From Oscillospiraceae bacterium (GTDB taxonomy: Bacteria; Bacillota; Clostridia; Oscillospirales; Acutalibacteraceae), in contig CADBNN010000048.1 in the NCBI GenBank assembly GCA_902796075.1, positions 1 through 43,051 on the forward strand: a stretch of DNA of 43,051 nt, written 5' to 3'. This document shows positions 34,312 to 42,454 of the stretch, piece after piece; the stretch's first letter is position 1, and the number at the start of each line of letters is the position of its first letter. The position numbers were made by a program, and so were the translations under genes. Below the pieces are notes generated by a model. It worked only from the letters and a program-made list of their open reading frames with translations. It ran no database searches and was not told the origin of the DNA.

Positions 34312-35888
34312 CGTCCGCCACCCCTTTCGCCGGAAAGTGAAATACGGGGATCGAATTTAACTAACAACAGATCGCCCAGAATAATGGAAAGAATGCTTAA
34401 GAAAGTATAGAACACGGTGCAGGCAATAATAATGCCGTTATCGTGGCCGTTAAGCGCGGTGGTGAGCAGGTTGCCCACGCCGGGCACGGAATACACACGT
34501 TCGGTGATGATGGCGCCGGTGAGACAGCCCAGAATACTGGCGGGCACGCCCTGCACCAGGAAAATGATCGCGTTGCGGGAAATGTGCTTGCGATAGATCT
34601 CCCCTTCCGACAAGCCCTCCGCCCGGGCGAATTTCACATAGTCGGAATTCATCTGGTCGATCATATAGCGGCGCATCCATTTCATCAGGCTGCCGATGGA
34701 AGGCAACGCCAGCGAGATGGTGGGCAGAATGTAGGCCAGAATGGGCACGGTGGCGTTGGCAAACTTGTATGGCAAGCCAAACAGCCGGGTGCCGAAGGCC
34801 GCCACCATAAAGATGTAGGCAAGGCTTGGCACCGACATGATGAAAATGATGTAAAGGTTGCCCAGTTTATCGGCCAGTTTATCCTTTTTGCGGGCCATGC
34901 GAATGCCGAGCGGCAGACCCAGCAAATAAGCAATAAGCGTAGCCGCCAGACCCATGATGAAGGAAGTGCCGATCATGGACGGATCCTTTTTGTTCAGGGT
35001 AGCGGACGTATAATTATCATAGAACTGTGAGCGTTCCACGTCGGTAGGTTCGGGGTTATAAGTAAGGCTGTGGATCTCGGTCGCGGTTTCCACATACTGG
35101 TCGGTACCCAGCATTTTGGGATACTGCAGTTTTTGCTTTTTCAAATCGCCCTGGGAGGCGGTAATCACGTTGGAAATTTCCTGGCCGCGATATTTGGTGT
35201 AAGAAGTACCCAAATTCACGTGCATCCAGTGTTGGTGAATAAAGGGGAAAGAGCCGTCAAAATACAGCTGATATTTATGGGTGGTGCCGGAGCCCACAAT
35301 GGCAAACATGCCGCTGTAAGGATCGTGTTCAAACCGCACGTACCGGTCGGTCAGTTTGGGATCCTTCACGTCATTGGTAGATTCAAAGGAAATAAAGCCC
35401 TTAAGATATTCCCACAAACGCAGGAAGGGCCCGTTTTCTTTCACCGCGATCAAATAGGCGGTGGAACCGGGTTTGGCGCGCCCGTTGGCATAGGTTTCGG
35501 GCGCCAGATAGGTGATGGAATACCCGGCGGATTCATATTTTTCGGTAAACTCCTTTACCGAATTGTTCTTTTCGTATTGTTCCGGATGTTTAATGGCGTT
35601 TTTGTCCGTCAAAAAAGCATCGGACTGATCGTAATTATCCCCGATTTGTTTTTTATATTTATCGGAAAGGAAACTTGAATAGCTAACGAATTCAAGGTAT
35701 CCGAATTTTTGATACTGCATGTATTCGTAATAGGACCGGTCGTTTCCGCTCTTTTTATTCCAAAGGTCGTCGGTTTGGAAAATGGCGTTGCGGTTGGTCA
35801 GATTATAGACCAGCAACATAACCACCATAACAACGACCAGCAGAGAAAAGATGGAAAACAGGATCCGCTTGGTAAGATATTTTCCCAT
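34308..35888 (-). CDS. oppB: Oligopeptide ABC transporter permease (OppB/AmiC type) with large outside domain
   Basis: A 526-residue permease. Helix 1 is at about 8-30; residues about 31-303 form a large polar outside domain, and the remaining helices follow from 305. The EAA loop is ARAEGLSEGEIYRKHISRNA. Ordinary OppB is about 310 residues; the long form matches the streptococcal AmiC type (about 500), which has a similar outside domain, probably helping peptide handover from OppA. Start ATG 35888 has GGAAAGGA upstream. It is separated from oppA by 240 bases containing a terminator and a hairpin, so it is presumably expressed at a lower level than oppA. Confidence 0.93.
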   Translation of the reverse strand: MGKYLTKRILFSIFSLLVVVMVVMLLVYNLTNRNAIFQTDDLWNKKSGNDRSYYEYMQYQKFGYLEFVSYSSFLSDKYKKQIGDNYDQSDAFLTDKNAIKHPEQYEKNNSVKEFTEKYESAGYSITYLAPETYANGRAKPGSTAYLIAVKENGPFLRLWEYLKGFISFESTNDVKDPKLTDRYVRFEHDPYSGMFAIVGSGTTHKYQLYFDGSFPFIHQHWMHVNLGTSYTKYRGQEISNVITASQGDLKKQKLQYPKMLGTDQYVETATEIHSLTYNPEPTDVERSQFYDNYTSATLNKKDPSMIGTSFIMGLAATLIAYLLGLPLGIRMARKKDKLADKLGNLYIIFIMSVPSLAYIFMVAAFGTRLFGLPYKFANATVPILAYILPTISLALPSIGSLMKWMRRYMIDQMNSDYVKFARAEGLSEGEIYRKHISRNAIIFLVQGVPASILGCLTGAIITERVYSVPGVGNLLTTALNGHDNGIIIACTVFYTFLSILSIILGDLLLVKFDPRISLSGERGGGR

Positions 35889-35958
35889 AAAACGTCCTTT
35901 CCGTTACGCACCGCGGCATCGGGGGGCAGCGACGCATAACCCGTGGTATTGATTCAAA

Positions 35959-35996
35959 CAAAAAAAGAAAACCGCCATTGGTATTGGAAATGGCGG
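35959..35996 (-). terminator. Terminator between oppA and oppB (read-through expected)
   Basis: Minus-strand CCGCCATT-(TCCAATACC)-AATGGCGG followed by TTTTCTTTTTTTG. It would end most oppA transcripts, leaving less mRNA for the membrane components, a common arrangement for binding-protein operons. No clear promoter was seen between it and oppB. Confidence 0.85.
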
Positions 35997-36043
35997 AACA
36001 GCTTGCTATGACCCCAACCGGCCAATCTTGCACAATTCCCGAT

Positions 36044-36099
36044 AATAACCGTGTGAGATACGCAGGCGGCAAGCCGCCCGCGTATCTCAAAATAACCGT
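36044..36099. repeat. Hairpin element flanked by a 9-base direct repeat
   Basis: A 16-base stem with one mismatch (36055-36070 with 36073-36088, two-base loop AA) is flanked by identical AATAACCGT at 36044-36052 and 36091-36099. No T tract follows, so it is not a terminator. It may stabilise the oppA 3' end, or be a small inserted element with target duplication. Confidence 0.6.
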
Positions 36100-36128
36100 T
36101 TTCTAAATCGACTGAACGATAACTTCGA

Positions 36129-38237
36129 TTAGAACAGGCCGATGACCTTGGTCATGTAACCGGCACCGTAACCCAGGAAGGTATCCAGATAGGTGCAGGG
36201 ATCACCGAAGTCAGGACCCCAACCGGAACCATAGAACATATCAAAGTTGCCGGCTTTGCCGTCGGCGGCACGATAACCGCAGGCGTAGAAGTCTTCGTCG
36301 ATGGTGGCTTCAATCAGGTTAACAGTCACATTTTCGGCACCCAGGGTGTCTTCAATGGACTTTTTGTAAGCCTGAGATTGAGCAACGTTCACGGGAGCGG
36401 CCGAATAGTAAACCACGTCGATCTGGATCGGGAAGGTAACGCCCTTGGCTTCCAGGTCGGGTTTCGCTTTTTCGAACGCAGCTTTAGCCTCTTCGGGATG
36501 GAACCAGCCGTCCTGACCGTCAGCAACCTTAATGGGGCTGCCCATGTCGTCCAGGAAGGATTGCACCAATTCACCGTATTGGGTGTTGGCAGCATAGGTC
36601 TTGCCATCCACGGTCACGTCAGCGCTCAGCTTAACGAATTCGGGAGAGGTGTACATATTGCGCAGGTTGGTGTATTTCAGATCTTCGCCGCGGGACACAG
36701 CATTGTAGGTGCCCTTATCAAACGCAAACTGAAGAGCAGTACGGAAATCTTTGTTCATCAGCGCGATGTGGGTGTCGATCTTCTGGGTATCGGTCTGAGC
36801 GGAAGCGCAGTTGCCGTTTTCCAGTTCATAGGTACCACGGTTCAGGTTCAAACCGCCGAAGTAGGTGGTAGAAGTGGTATCGGTAACATAAGCATACTTA
36901 TCAAAGTTGCCGTCTTCCTTAGCCAGGTCGATGGTACCGGCAGTCTGGCTCAGAGCGGTAGCAGGATAGGTGCCTTTAACAGCATCGTTGTAGAACGCGA
37001 CCGGATCTTCGCCCGAATCGTGGACCCAACGGATGGTGTCCAGGTTGACCTTATCGATGTTGTAGTAGTTTTCATTCTTGACCAGAACGATTTCAGCGTC
37101 GGGCGTGAAGGTTCTGATCAGGAAGGGACCGCAGTACACCTGGGAGGACACGTCGGTGTTCAGACCAAAGGTGTAGGCGTTGGTGTCGGCCGATTTTTCT
37201 TTGTATTCATCGATGCCGTACACGCCGCCGCGGGATTGATAGAATTTATCGCAGATGGGCAGGAAGCAGGAGTAGGTGAGCATGGTGAGGAAGTAAGAAG
37301 TGGGGGCTTCCAGGGTAACGGTCAAGGTATGATCGTCGGTAGCAACGTAGCCAACGCCATCCCAGCTGCCGCCGTCCAGATATTCGCTGACGCCCTTCAC
37401 AACGCCTTCAACCAGCCATTCCAGACCGGCAGCGGCGTCCAGCATGTGATGGAAACCGGCAACGAAGTCACCGGCAGTCAGTTCGGCATATTCGGTGCCT
37501 TCAGAGGTATACCATTTAACACCCTCGCGGATGTGGAAGGTATAGGTCAGGCCGTCGTCGGAAATGTCCCAGCTGGTAGCCAACGCGGGCTGCATGTTGC
37601 CCAGGTTGTCATATTCCACCAAACCGTCAACGGTGTTCACGGTGATTTCGGTATCGGACTGGGAAGAAGTGTTCAGCCAGTCGAAGGTTACCGGAGCGGT
37701 GGAGAAATAGGTGGTGTAGGTTTTGTTGAGTTTGTAGCCCTTGTCGGTCAGGTACTTAGCAGGATCGTAAGTGCCTTCGCCGGCCAGCGCTTTGCTCCAC
37801 TGTTCGCGCAGTTCGGCGATTTCTTCCTTGGTCAGGAAAGAATCTTCGGCGGAAATGACCAGACCCTTAACGCGGTCGTCGTCATTGCCCCATTGTACAT
37901 AAGGCACAGTGTGGGGAGCGATGCGGGAGATCTGATAGGCGCCGCCCTGAGTGGTGGTGGGGATCATGACAGCAGAATCCAGCAAATAAGCTTCGGCTTT
38001 CGCAAACAGAACGAATTTTTCGTCGATGCTTTCCGCTTTCTTTGCGTTTTCAATCATGGTCGCGTATTCGCTCAGAACCGCTTCGTAGATTGCGCCATCG
38101 TCTGCACGTTCATACTTGGTAGGACGAACGAATTCTTCAGCAGGCGTGACGTCATTGCCGGAGTTGGGTCCCTTGGCGCAGGAAGCAAAGGCTACTACCA
38201 TTGCCAGCACCAGAAGGATCGCTAACACCTTTTTCAT
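36129..38237 (-). CDS. oppA: Oligopeptide-binding lipoprotein (OppA/AmiA type), apparently circularly permuted
   Basis: A 702-residue family 5 solute-binding protein. Lipoprotein signal with lipobox AFASC and lipidated Cys20. After a short spacer, residues about 43-155 (DEKFVLFAKAEAYLLDSAVM, SRIAPHTVPYVQ, FLTKEEIAELREQW) correspond to what is normally the C-terminal end of AmiA/AliA proteins. The normal N-terminal start comes only at about 170 (TYTTYFSTAPVTFDWLNTS), then NTVDGLVEYDNLGNMQPALA, and the protein stops right after SGWGPDFGDPCTYLDTFLGY, where other members continue with the segment found here at the front. Frame is continuous and no leftover coding is seen after the stop. Start ATG 38237 has AGGAGG. 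It captures peptides for OppBCDF. Confidence 0.92.
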   Translation of the reverse strand: MKKVLAILLVLAMVVAFASCAKGPNSGNDVTPAEEFVRPTKYERADDGAIYEAVLSEYATMIENAKKAESIDEKFVLFAKAEAYLLDSAVMIPTTTQGGAYQISRIAPHTVPYVQWGNDDDRVKGLVISAEDSFLTKEEIAELREQWSKALAGEGTYDPAKYLTDKGYKLNKTYTTYFSTAPVTFDWLNTSSQSDTEITVNTVDGLVEYDNLGNMQPALATSWDISDDGLTYTFHIREGVKWYTSEGTEYAELTAGDFVAGFHHMLDAAAGLEWLVEGVVKGVSEYLDGGSWDGVGYVATDDHTLTVTLEAPTSYFLTMLTYSCFLPICDKFYQSRGGVYGIDEYKEKSADTNAYTFGLNTDVSSQVYCGPFLIRTFTPDAEIVLVKNENYYNIDKVNLDTIRWVHDSGEDPVAFYNDAVKGTYPATALSQTAGTIDLAKEDGNFDKYAYVTDTTSTTYFGGLNLNRGTYELENGNCASAQTDTQKIDTHIALMNKDFRTALQFAFDKGTYNAVSRGEDLKYTNLRNMYTSPEFVKLSADVTVDGKTYAANTQYGELVQSFLDDMGSPIKVADGQDGWFHPEEAKAAFEKAKPDLEAKGVTFPIQIDVVYYSAAPVNVAQSQAYKKSIEDTLGAENVTVNLIEATIDEDFYACGYRAADGKAGNFDMFYGSGWGPDFGDPCTYLDTFLGYGAGYMTKVIGLF

Positions 38238-38390
38238 TAGTATTCCTCCTAAAAATGTTTTTTGAAAACGGTTTTACCGCAATCAACATATTAAAACAGG
38301 TACCAAAACACGCGGCACAATCCGCTTTTTTGGTGAAAAACCAACCCAAAAGCGCTTTGCCGCTTTAGTTCATTAAATTGCTTGTAGCAA

Positions 38391-38419
38391 ATTATACCAC
38401 AAAATTTTCGTTTTGTAAA
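38391..38419 (-). promoter_or_regulatory. Promoter of the opp operon
   Basis: Minus-strand TTTACA (38414-38419), 17-base spacer, TATAAT (38391-38396), in an AT-rich stretch. The spacer holds an ACAAAA/TTTTGT inverted repeat. The leader to ATG 38237 is about 145 bases (38238-38385); it can form a small AAAGCG/GCGCTTT stem, but I recognise no known RNA element. Confidence 0.85.
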
Positions 38420-38486
38420 TACTTTTTTCAAAAAATGTGCGGTCAAAAAGGGGAAAATTGCCAACACAGCCCGTCCGGCAACGCAT

Positions 38487-39476
38487 TCATCCGTCTATCA
38501 GCGCCAATATCTCGTTAAAGTTTTGGCAATAGGCGTCGCACAGCGCCCGGGTGCCGCTGCCTTCAATGTTGCCGCCGGCAATGCCAACTGTGGTAAAGCC
38601 CGCCAGCCGAATGGAGGCCACGCCGGCGCCGCTGTCTTCAATGCCCAGCACCCGGTCCCTTTCTTCAAAGGGGATGCCCAGACCCACCCGTGCCACTTCG
38701 GCATACAGCCAGGGATGCGGTTTGGGCGACAGCTCGCCCAGCGTGCCCACAGCCCCTTGCCGCAGGGGGAAACCGGCCGTGATGGAAGCGTCGTAAAAAT
38801 CTTCCGCCTTCATGCCCATATGCAGGGTTTTAAAGGCAGACATGATCTCCGGCCAGGCTTTTTCGTACAAGCCGGAGGTCACCAGCCCGATTTTGATGCC
38901 CCGGGCCTTTAAAGCCAGCAGAAACTCCTTAATGCCGGGGGCGGGCACAAACGCCCCTTCCCTGCCCCGGCCGGCCAGGATCTCGTTCATTTCCCGGTGG
39001 GTGTGTTCAAAATAAAAGGCCCGGGCCTGCTCCACCGTTTTGTGGGGGCAATATTTGCGAATGCAATATTCCAGATGCTCCGAAACGCTGTGACCCGAAA
39101 CGTAGGGCAGGTCGGCCGGTTCCAGGCGAAAGGCGGGATCGCCCAGCAGGCTGGCAGTGGTCATTTCTATGATCCACACCCAAAATTCTTCCGAACGCAC
39201 GCTGGTGCCGTCCAAATCCATCAGCACCGCTTTCACCGGCCGCCGCAGGCTGGTTTGCCGCACCGGATAATACGCCGGATAGCCCAGCGCCGACGTAACG
39301 TAGGCCAGCGTGCGGTTTTCGTAGGCGATTAGTTCCACCTTCCGGTCGCCGGTGGCAGTGACCGAAACCACCCCGTTTTCGCCGGGACGGTGAAAGCCGT
39401 CGCTGCAGCAGTCCAGCGGGATCAGCCCGCAGTCGGGCGCAAAGCGGCCCAGATCCGGTATACAGAATTCCTTCAT
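38487..39476 (-). CDS. HAD-family phosphatase / beta-phosphoglucomutase-like protein with N-terminal extension
   Basis: A 329-residue haloacid dehalogenase-type protein. Motif I MDLDGT gives nucleophile Asp87 and Asp89; a helical cap follows (about 95-175), then motif II VTSG, motif III Lys in SPKPHPW, and motif IV GIEDSGAG. The order is that of beta-phosphoglucomutase-like enzymes, which act on sugar phosphates. Unusual: about 80 residues precede the HAD core (PDLGRFAPDCGLIPLDCCSDGFHRP... region, short beta-like stretches), which I do not recognise. GGAGGAAAACGT precedes ATG 39476. Third in the unit with the two mannosidase-type genes, so a sugar-phosphate substrate derived from mannosides is plausible. 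Confidence 0.88.
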   Translation of the reverse strand: MKEFCIPDLGRFAPDCGLIPLDCCSDGFHRPGENGVVSVTATGDRKVELIAYENRTLAYVTSALGYPAYYPVRQTSLRRPVKAVLMDLDGTSVRSEEFWVWIIEMTTASLLGDPAFRLEPADLPYVSGHSVSEHLEYCIRKYCPHKTVEQARAFYFEHTHREMNEILAGRGREGAFVPAPGIKEFLLALKARGIKIGLVTSGLYEKAWPEIMSAFKTLHMGMKAEDFYDASITAGFPLRQGAVGTLGELSPKPHPWLYAEVARVGLGIPFEERDRVLGIEDSGAGVASIRLAGFTTVGIAGGNIEGSGTRALCDAYCQNFNEILALIDG

Positions 39477-39498
39477 ACGTTTTCCTCCGGTGCGACAA

Positions 39499-39525
39499 TG
39501 CCTTCCGCCGAAACAGCGGAAGGCA
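39499..39525 (-). repeat. Intercistronic hairpin between GH38-like and HAD genes
   Basis: TGCCTTCCGC and GCGGAAGGCA form a perfect ten-base stem with a seven-base loop. No T tract follows on the minus strand, so it is probably an mRNA-processing or stability element rather than a terminator. Confidence 0.6.
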
Positions 39526-39545
39526 CGGTCGCGTTTTGCGTGGTT

Positions 39546-42398
39546 TTATGCTTTGAGCAGATAGGTCCCGATTTTGTGGGGACCCAACTCGCCGCTGAAC
39601 GTACCGTCGTTCACAGGCAGGTCTTTCACAAAGGTTTCGTTGATCTTCACTTCGCTCACGCTGTGCACGGGCAACATGGACGTTACGGTAAAGGGTACGG
39701 TTTCGCCGGTGGTGTTATACAGCCGCAAAATGGTGCCGTTGCCGTCTTCCGCCTGCTTGATGGCCGAAACCATAATGCGTTTTTCATCCGACACCTGCAG
39801 GAAGCTGCCTTGAGAAGGCAGCACGCCCTCTTTCACCACGCCTTTAATGGCGTTCATAGAGGTTTTGAAAGCATAGGCCTTTTGATAAACGCCCGCTTGC
39901 TCCCAATCGCCGGTGTGAGGATACAGCGCATATTCAAATTCCATTTTGCCGATGGAGTGCTGGCCGGTATATTTGGCCAGTTCGTCGGGGGTCATGTCGG
40001 AAGTGGCGGTCATGTAGGCACGCTGGGTGCGCAGCAGGGTGAGTTTGATGGTGCGGGCGTCGTCGTCCTGCACTTCGTATTCCCGCAGGCCCCGGTTAAG
40101 CAGGGCCAGGCCTTCTTTGCCGTCCGACAGATCCAGGAAGTTCTGCATGGGCTGGTAAGGCAGGAATTTTTCTTGATTGTCGCCATCCACCGTCCACTTT
40201 ACGGTGCGTTTGACCACGTCCCAGGCGCTTTCGGCATACGCCCAGTCGGTAGCCACGCCCGAGGGGAAGTTGACGCACAGCTTGTGGTCGCGGCTTTCAT
40301 TGGTAAGCACGGTGCGGATCTTCAGCACGTCGCTGCCTTTTTCCAGCGTAAGCCAGGTGGAAATGGGCAGTTCTTTCTTTTCAGCCAGCCGGTCTTTGCC
40401 GTCGTTGGTCACGGCGGCGGGGATCTGCATGGAAAGGTCGATGCGGAAGGTGCCGCGCTGGGCGTTGGATTCCATCATGGTGATGGTGGCGTGGGCACCG
40501 TGGCTGGTAATGGTATAATCCCGGGTGGGCTGCACGCTCACGTGGGCGCTGCCGTGTTCGCCCGTATCGGTAAAGTAGTGCATATTGTCCATGGTCTTGC
40601 CCGTCTTTTTGTTGGTCAGGCTGAAGGTACCGTTGGAATGGATCACCACTTTCAGGTTTTCGTTTTCCAGCACGCCGCCGTCCCGGGCGATCAGCTTGCG
40701 GTTTTCGCCGATGGGGGGTTCATACACAAATTCCGGTTCGCGGAAGCGCATGGCGTAGGTGGCGTAACCGAAGGCGGGCACGTCTACATACACCAGCATG
40801 TGCCGGCGGTTCACCTTCATGCGGGCGGCCTTGGTATCCAGTTCCCGTTCCACGCCGATGGTAATGGTGTCGCGGGTGAGTTCGGTGTGTTCCACCTTGT
40901 TGCCGTTTTGGTCAAAAATGTCGTAGAATTCGTCTTCCATCGACTGGCCGCCAATGCCGGCAAAGCCGCTGCGGCCGGCGCCGGCGGGCGTGTCGACCAC
41001 CAGCTCGATCACCTCTTTGCGGGGGAAGGGCAAGGTGTTGAACACGGTGATGATGTGATCGTCCTTTTTATAGTTGGGATTGCAGGCGGTGTTGATCTGG
41101 TTATACAAAGCCGCCACGCTGCGGTTGGTCACTTCTTCGGCCACGGTTTGCGCGACCGAGAAGTTATAGAGCATATCTTCATGGGCCCGGTCTACCGCCG
41201 CGCCGCAAATGGAATCGTGCGCGTGGCACTTAAGCAGAAAATCCCAAGCCCGGTCCAGAATGGTGCGGGGGTATTCTTTGCCGTAGAAGGAGGCGAAGGA
41301 AGCCAGCGGCTCCGCGTGGTTGAGCAGATAGTTTTCGCATTTATCGTTAAGCAGTTTGAGTTTGATGCGGGAGGAATGGGTGGCGCCGTACAGCGAATTG
41401 AAGTTGCCGTATTCCATGGTGGTATAGCGCATTTCACCATAGTGTTTATACATATCTTCCGGCTTCACTTCAGCCCGGATGATGTCCATATAATCATCCA
41501 GCGATTCCTGCACGAATTCGATATCGTCGGAGATCTTGTTCATTTCATCGATCATTTCCGGCAGATAGCGGTAGGGCTCGTCGTTATCTTCCATATTCAG
41601 CGCCAGCAGGTGGTTGCCGATGGCGTAGGGCATCACCTGGTTGCGGATGTTTTCGATAGCCTGTTTGAAGATGGCGGTATCATGGTGATAATCAAAGTTT
41701 TCATTGAGCAACGTAAAGGCCTTTTCATACAGATCCATATCCGCCGCGTGCACCGGCACTTCGTTTACATTATAATAGTAGTTCAGGTCCTTGGTGGCGG
41801 TTTTGCCCAGCACCACCGCGCTGTGCACAAAGAAGAACCAGTTGGTGCGGGTCACGTCGTCAAAGGTACGCAAGCCGTCGATCTCGGAGCCGTCCGGTCC
41901 GATCCATTTATACAGCGGGGTTTTGATCACGTGCCGGTTGGTGCCGCGGTAGAAAATGCAGGTATCCATATCAAAGCCGCGATACAACTGAGGCATTTGG
42001 GAATTCTGGCCGTAAGACGTGGCCGTGTAGCCCGATTTCATGCCGCCGCCGAATTCCTTGGCCATGGCGTGGCCTTTAAGCAGGTTGCGCACCAGCGATT
42101 CCGCCGCCACGGTGTTGGCTTCGGGCAGGGTGTACCAGTTGACCAGCCACATTTTCTTTTGGGCGATGAGTTTTTTGATGCGATCCCGGTTTTCCGGCCG
42201 CACAGCCAGGTAATCCTCGATCACAATCGTGCCGCCGTCTACGCAGAAGCATTTGTAGGAATCCTTGGTTTCCAGAATGTTGATGATGTTGTCCATCAGG
42301 TCCACCAGACGGAGCTTGGACTGTTCCGCCGTGTGGCGCCATTCACGATCCCAGTGGGTGCCACTGATGATGTGCATGGTATACTTTTTGTTGCTCAT
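39546..42398 (-). CDS. GH38 alpha-mannosidase-like protein with altered nucleophile site
   Basis: A 950-residue homologue of glycoside hydrolase family 38, no signal peptide, so probably cytoplasmic. N-terminal GTHWDREWR gives zinc ligands His15 and Asp17; the last ligand region CHAHDSICG is present near residue 405. At the place of the nucleophile, where the family has a PDSFG/IDPFG-type motif, it reads ATSYGQNSQMPQ (126-137), with Thr127 where Asp should be. The C-terminal beta domains (about 480-950) are complete. So it may have no or altered activity, or belong to a GH38 subgroup acting differently. Start ATG 42398 has GGAGG; a nine-codon longer frame covers the site. Follows GH92 by 56 bases. 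Confidence 0.88.
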   Translation of the reverse strand: MSNKKYTMHIISGTHWDREWRHTAEQSKLRLVDLMDNIINILETKDSYKCFCVDGGTIVIEDYLAVRPENRDRIKKLIAQKKMWLVNWYTLPEANTVAAESLVRNLLKGHAMAKEFGGGMKSGYTATSYGQNSQMPQLYRGFDMDTCIFYRGTNRHVIKTPLYKWIGPDGSEIDGLRTFDDVTRTNWFFFVHSAVVLGKTATKDLNYYYNVNEVPVHAADMDLYEKAFTLLNENFDYHHDTAIFKQAIENIRNQVMPYAIGNHLLALNMEDNDEPYRYLPEMIDEMNKISDDIEFVQESLDDYMDIIRAEVKPEDMYKHYGEMRYTTMEYGNFNSLYGATHSSRIKLKLLNDKCENYLLNHAEPLASFASFYGKEYPRTILDRAWDFLLKCHAHDSICGAAVDRAHEDMLYNFSVAQTVAEEVTNRSVAALYNQINTACNPNYKKDDHIITVFNTLPFPRKEVIELVVDTPAGAGRSGFAGIGGQSMEDEFYDIFDQNGNKVEHTELTRDTITIGVERELDTKAARMKVNRRHMLVYVDVPAFGYATYAMRFREPEFVYEPPIGENRKLIARDGGVLENENLKVVIHSNGTFSLTNKKTGKTMDNMHYFTDTGEHGSAHVSVQPTRDYTITSHGAHATITMMESNAQRGTFRIDLSMQIPAAVTNDGKDRLAEKKELPISTWLTLEKGSDVLKIRTVLTNESRDHKLCVNFPSGVATDWAYAESAWDVVKRTVKWTVDGDNQEKFLPYQPMQNFLDLSDGKEGLALLNRGLREYEVQDDDARTIKLTLLRTQRAYMTATSDMTPDELAKYTGQHSIGKMEFEYALYPHTGDWEQAGVYQKAYAFKTSMNAIKGVVKEGVLPSQGSFLQVSDEKRIMVSAIKQAEDGNGTILRLYNTTGETVPFTVTSMLPVHSVSEVKINETFVKDLPVNDGTFSGELGPHKIGTYLLKA

Positions 42399-42454
42399 GG
42401 TTTTGCCTCCAAACTCAAAAATCAAAAATAATAACAGATGCCTCTGCTATGATT

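Noticed and set aside
35889..36128. Frameshift or truncation explaining the missing OppA C-terminus
   Set aside because: Downstream of the stop there are only hairpins and a terminator, with no trace of the missing segment in any frame, and that segment is found intact at the N-terminus.
36378..38225. 615-codon open frame on the plus strand opposite oppA
   Set aside because: Antisense to the binding-protein gene; no recognisable domain and no ribosome site.
38238..38390. Known riboswitch or T-box in the oppA leader
   Set aside because: Only short weak stems are seen and no conserved element was recognised.
39390..42431. 1013-codon open frame on the plus strand opposite the GH38-like gene
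   Set aside because: It is the mirror of a strongly supported GH38-family gene, has His/Gly/Val-rich composition without domains, and lacks a ribosome site. High GC makes such antisense frames common here.
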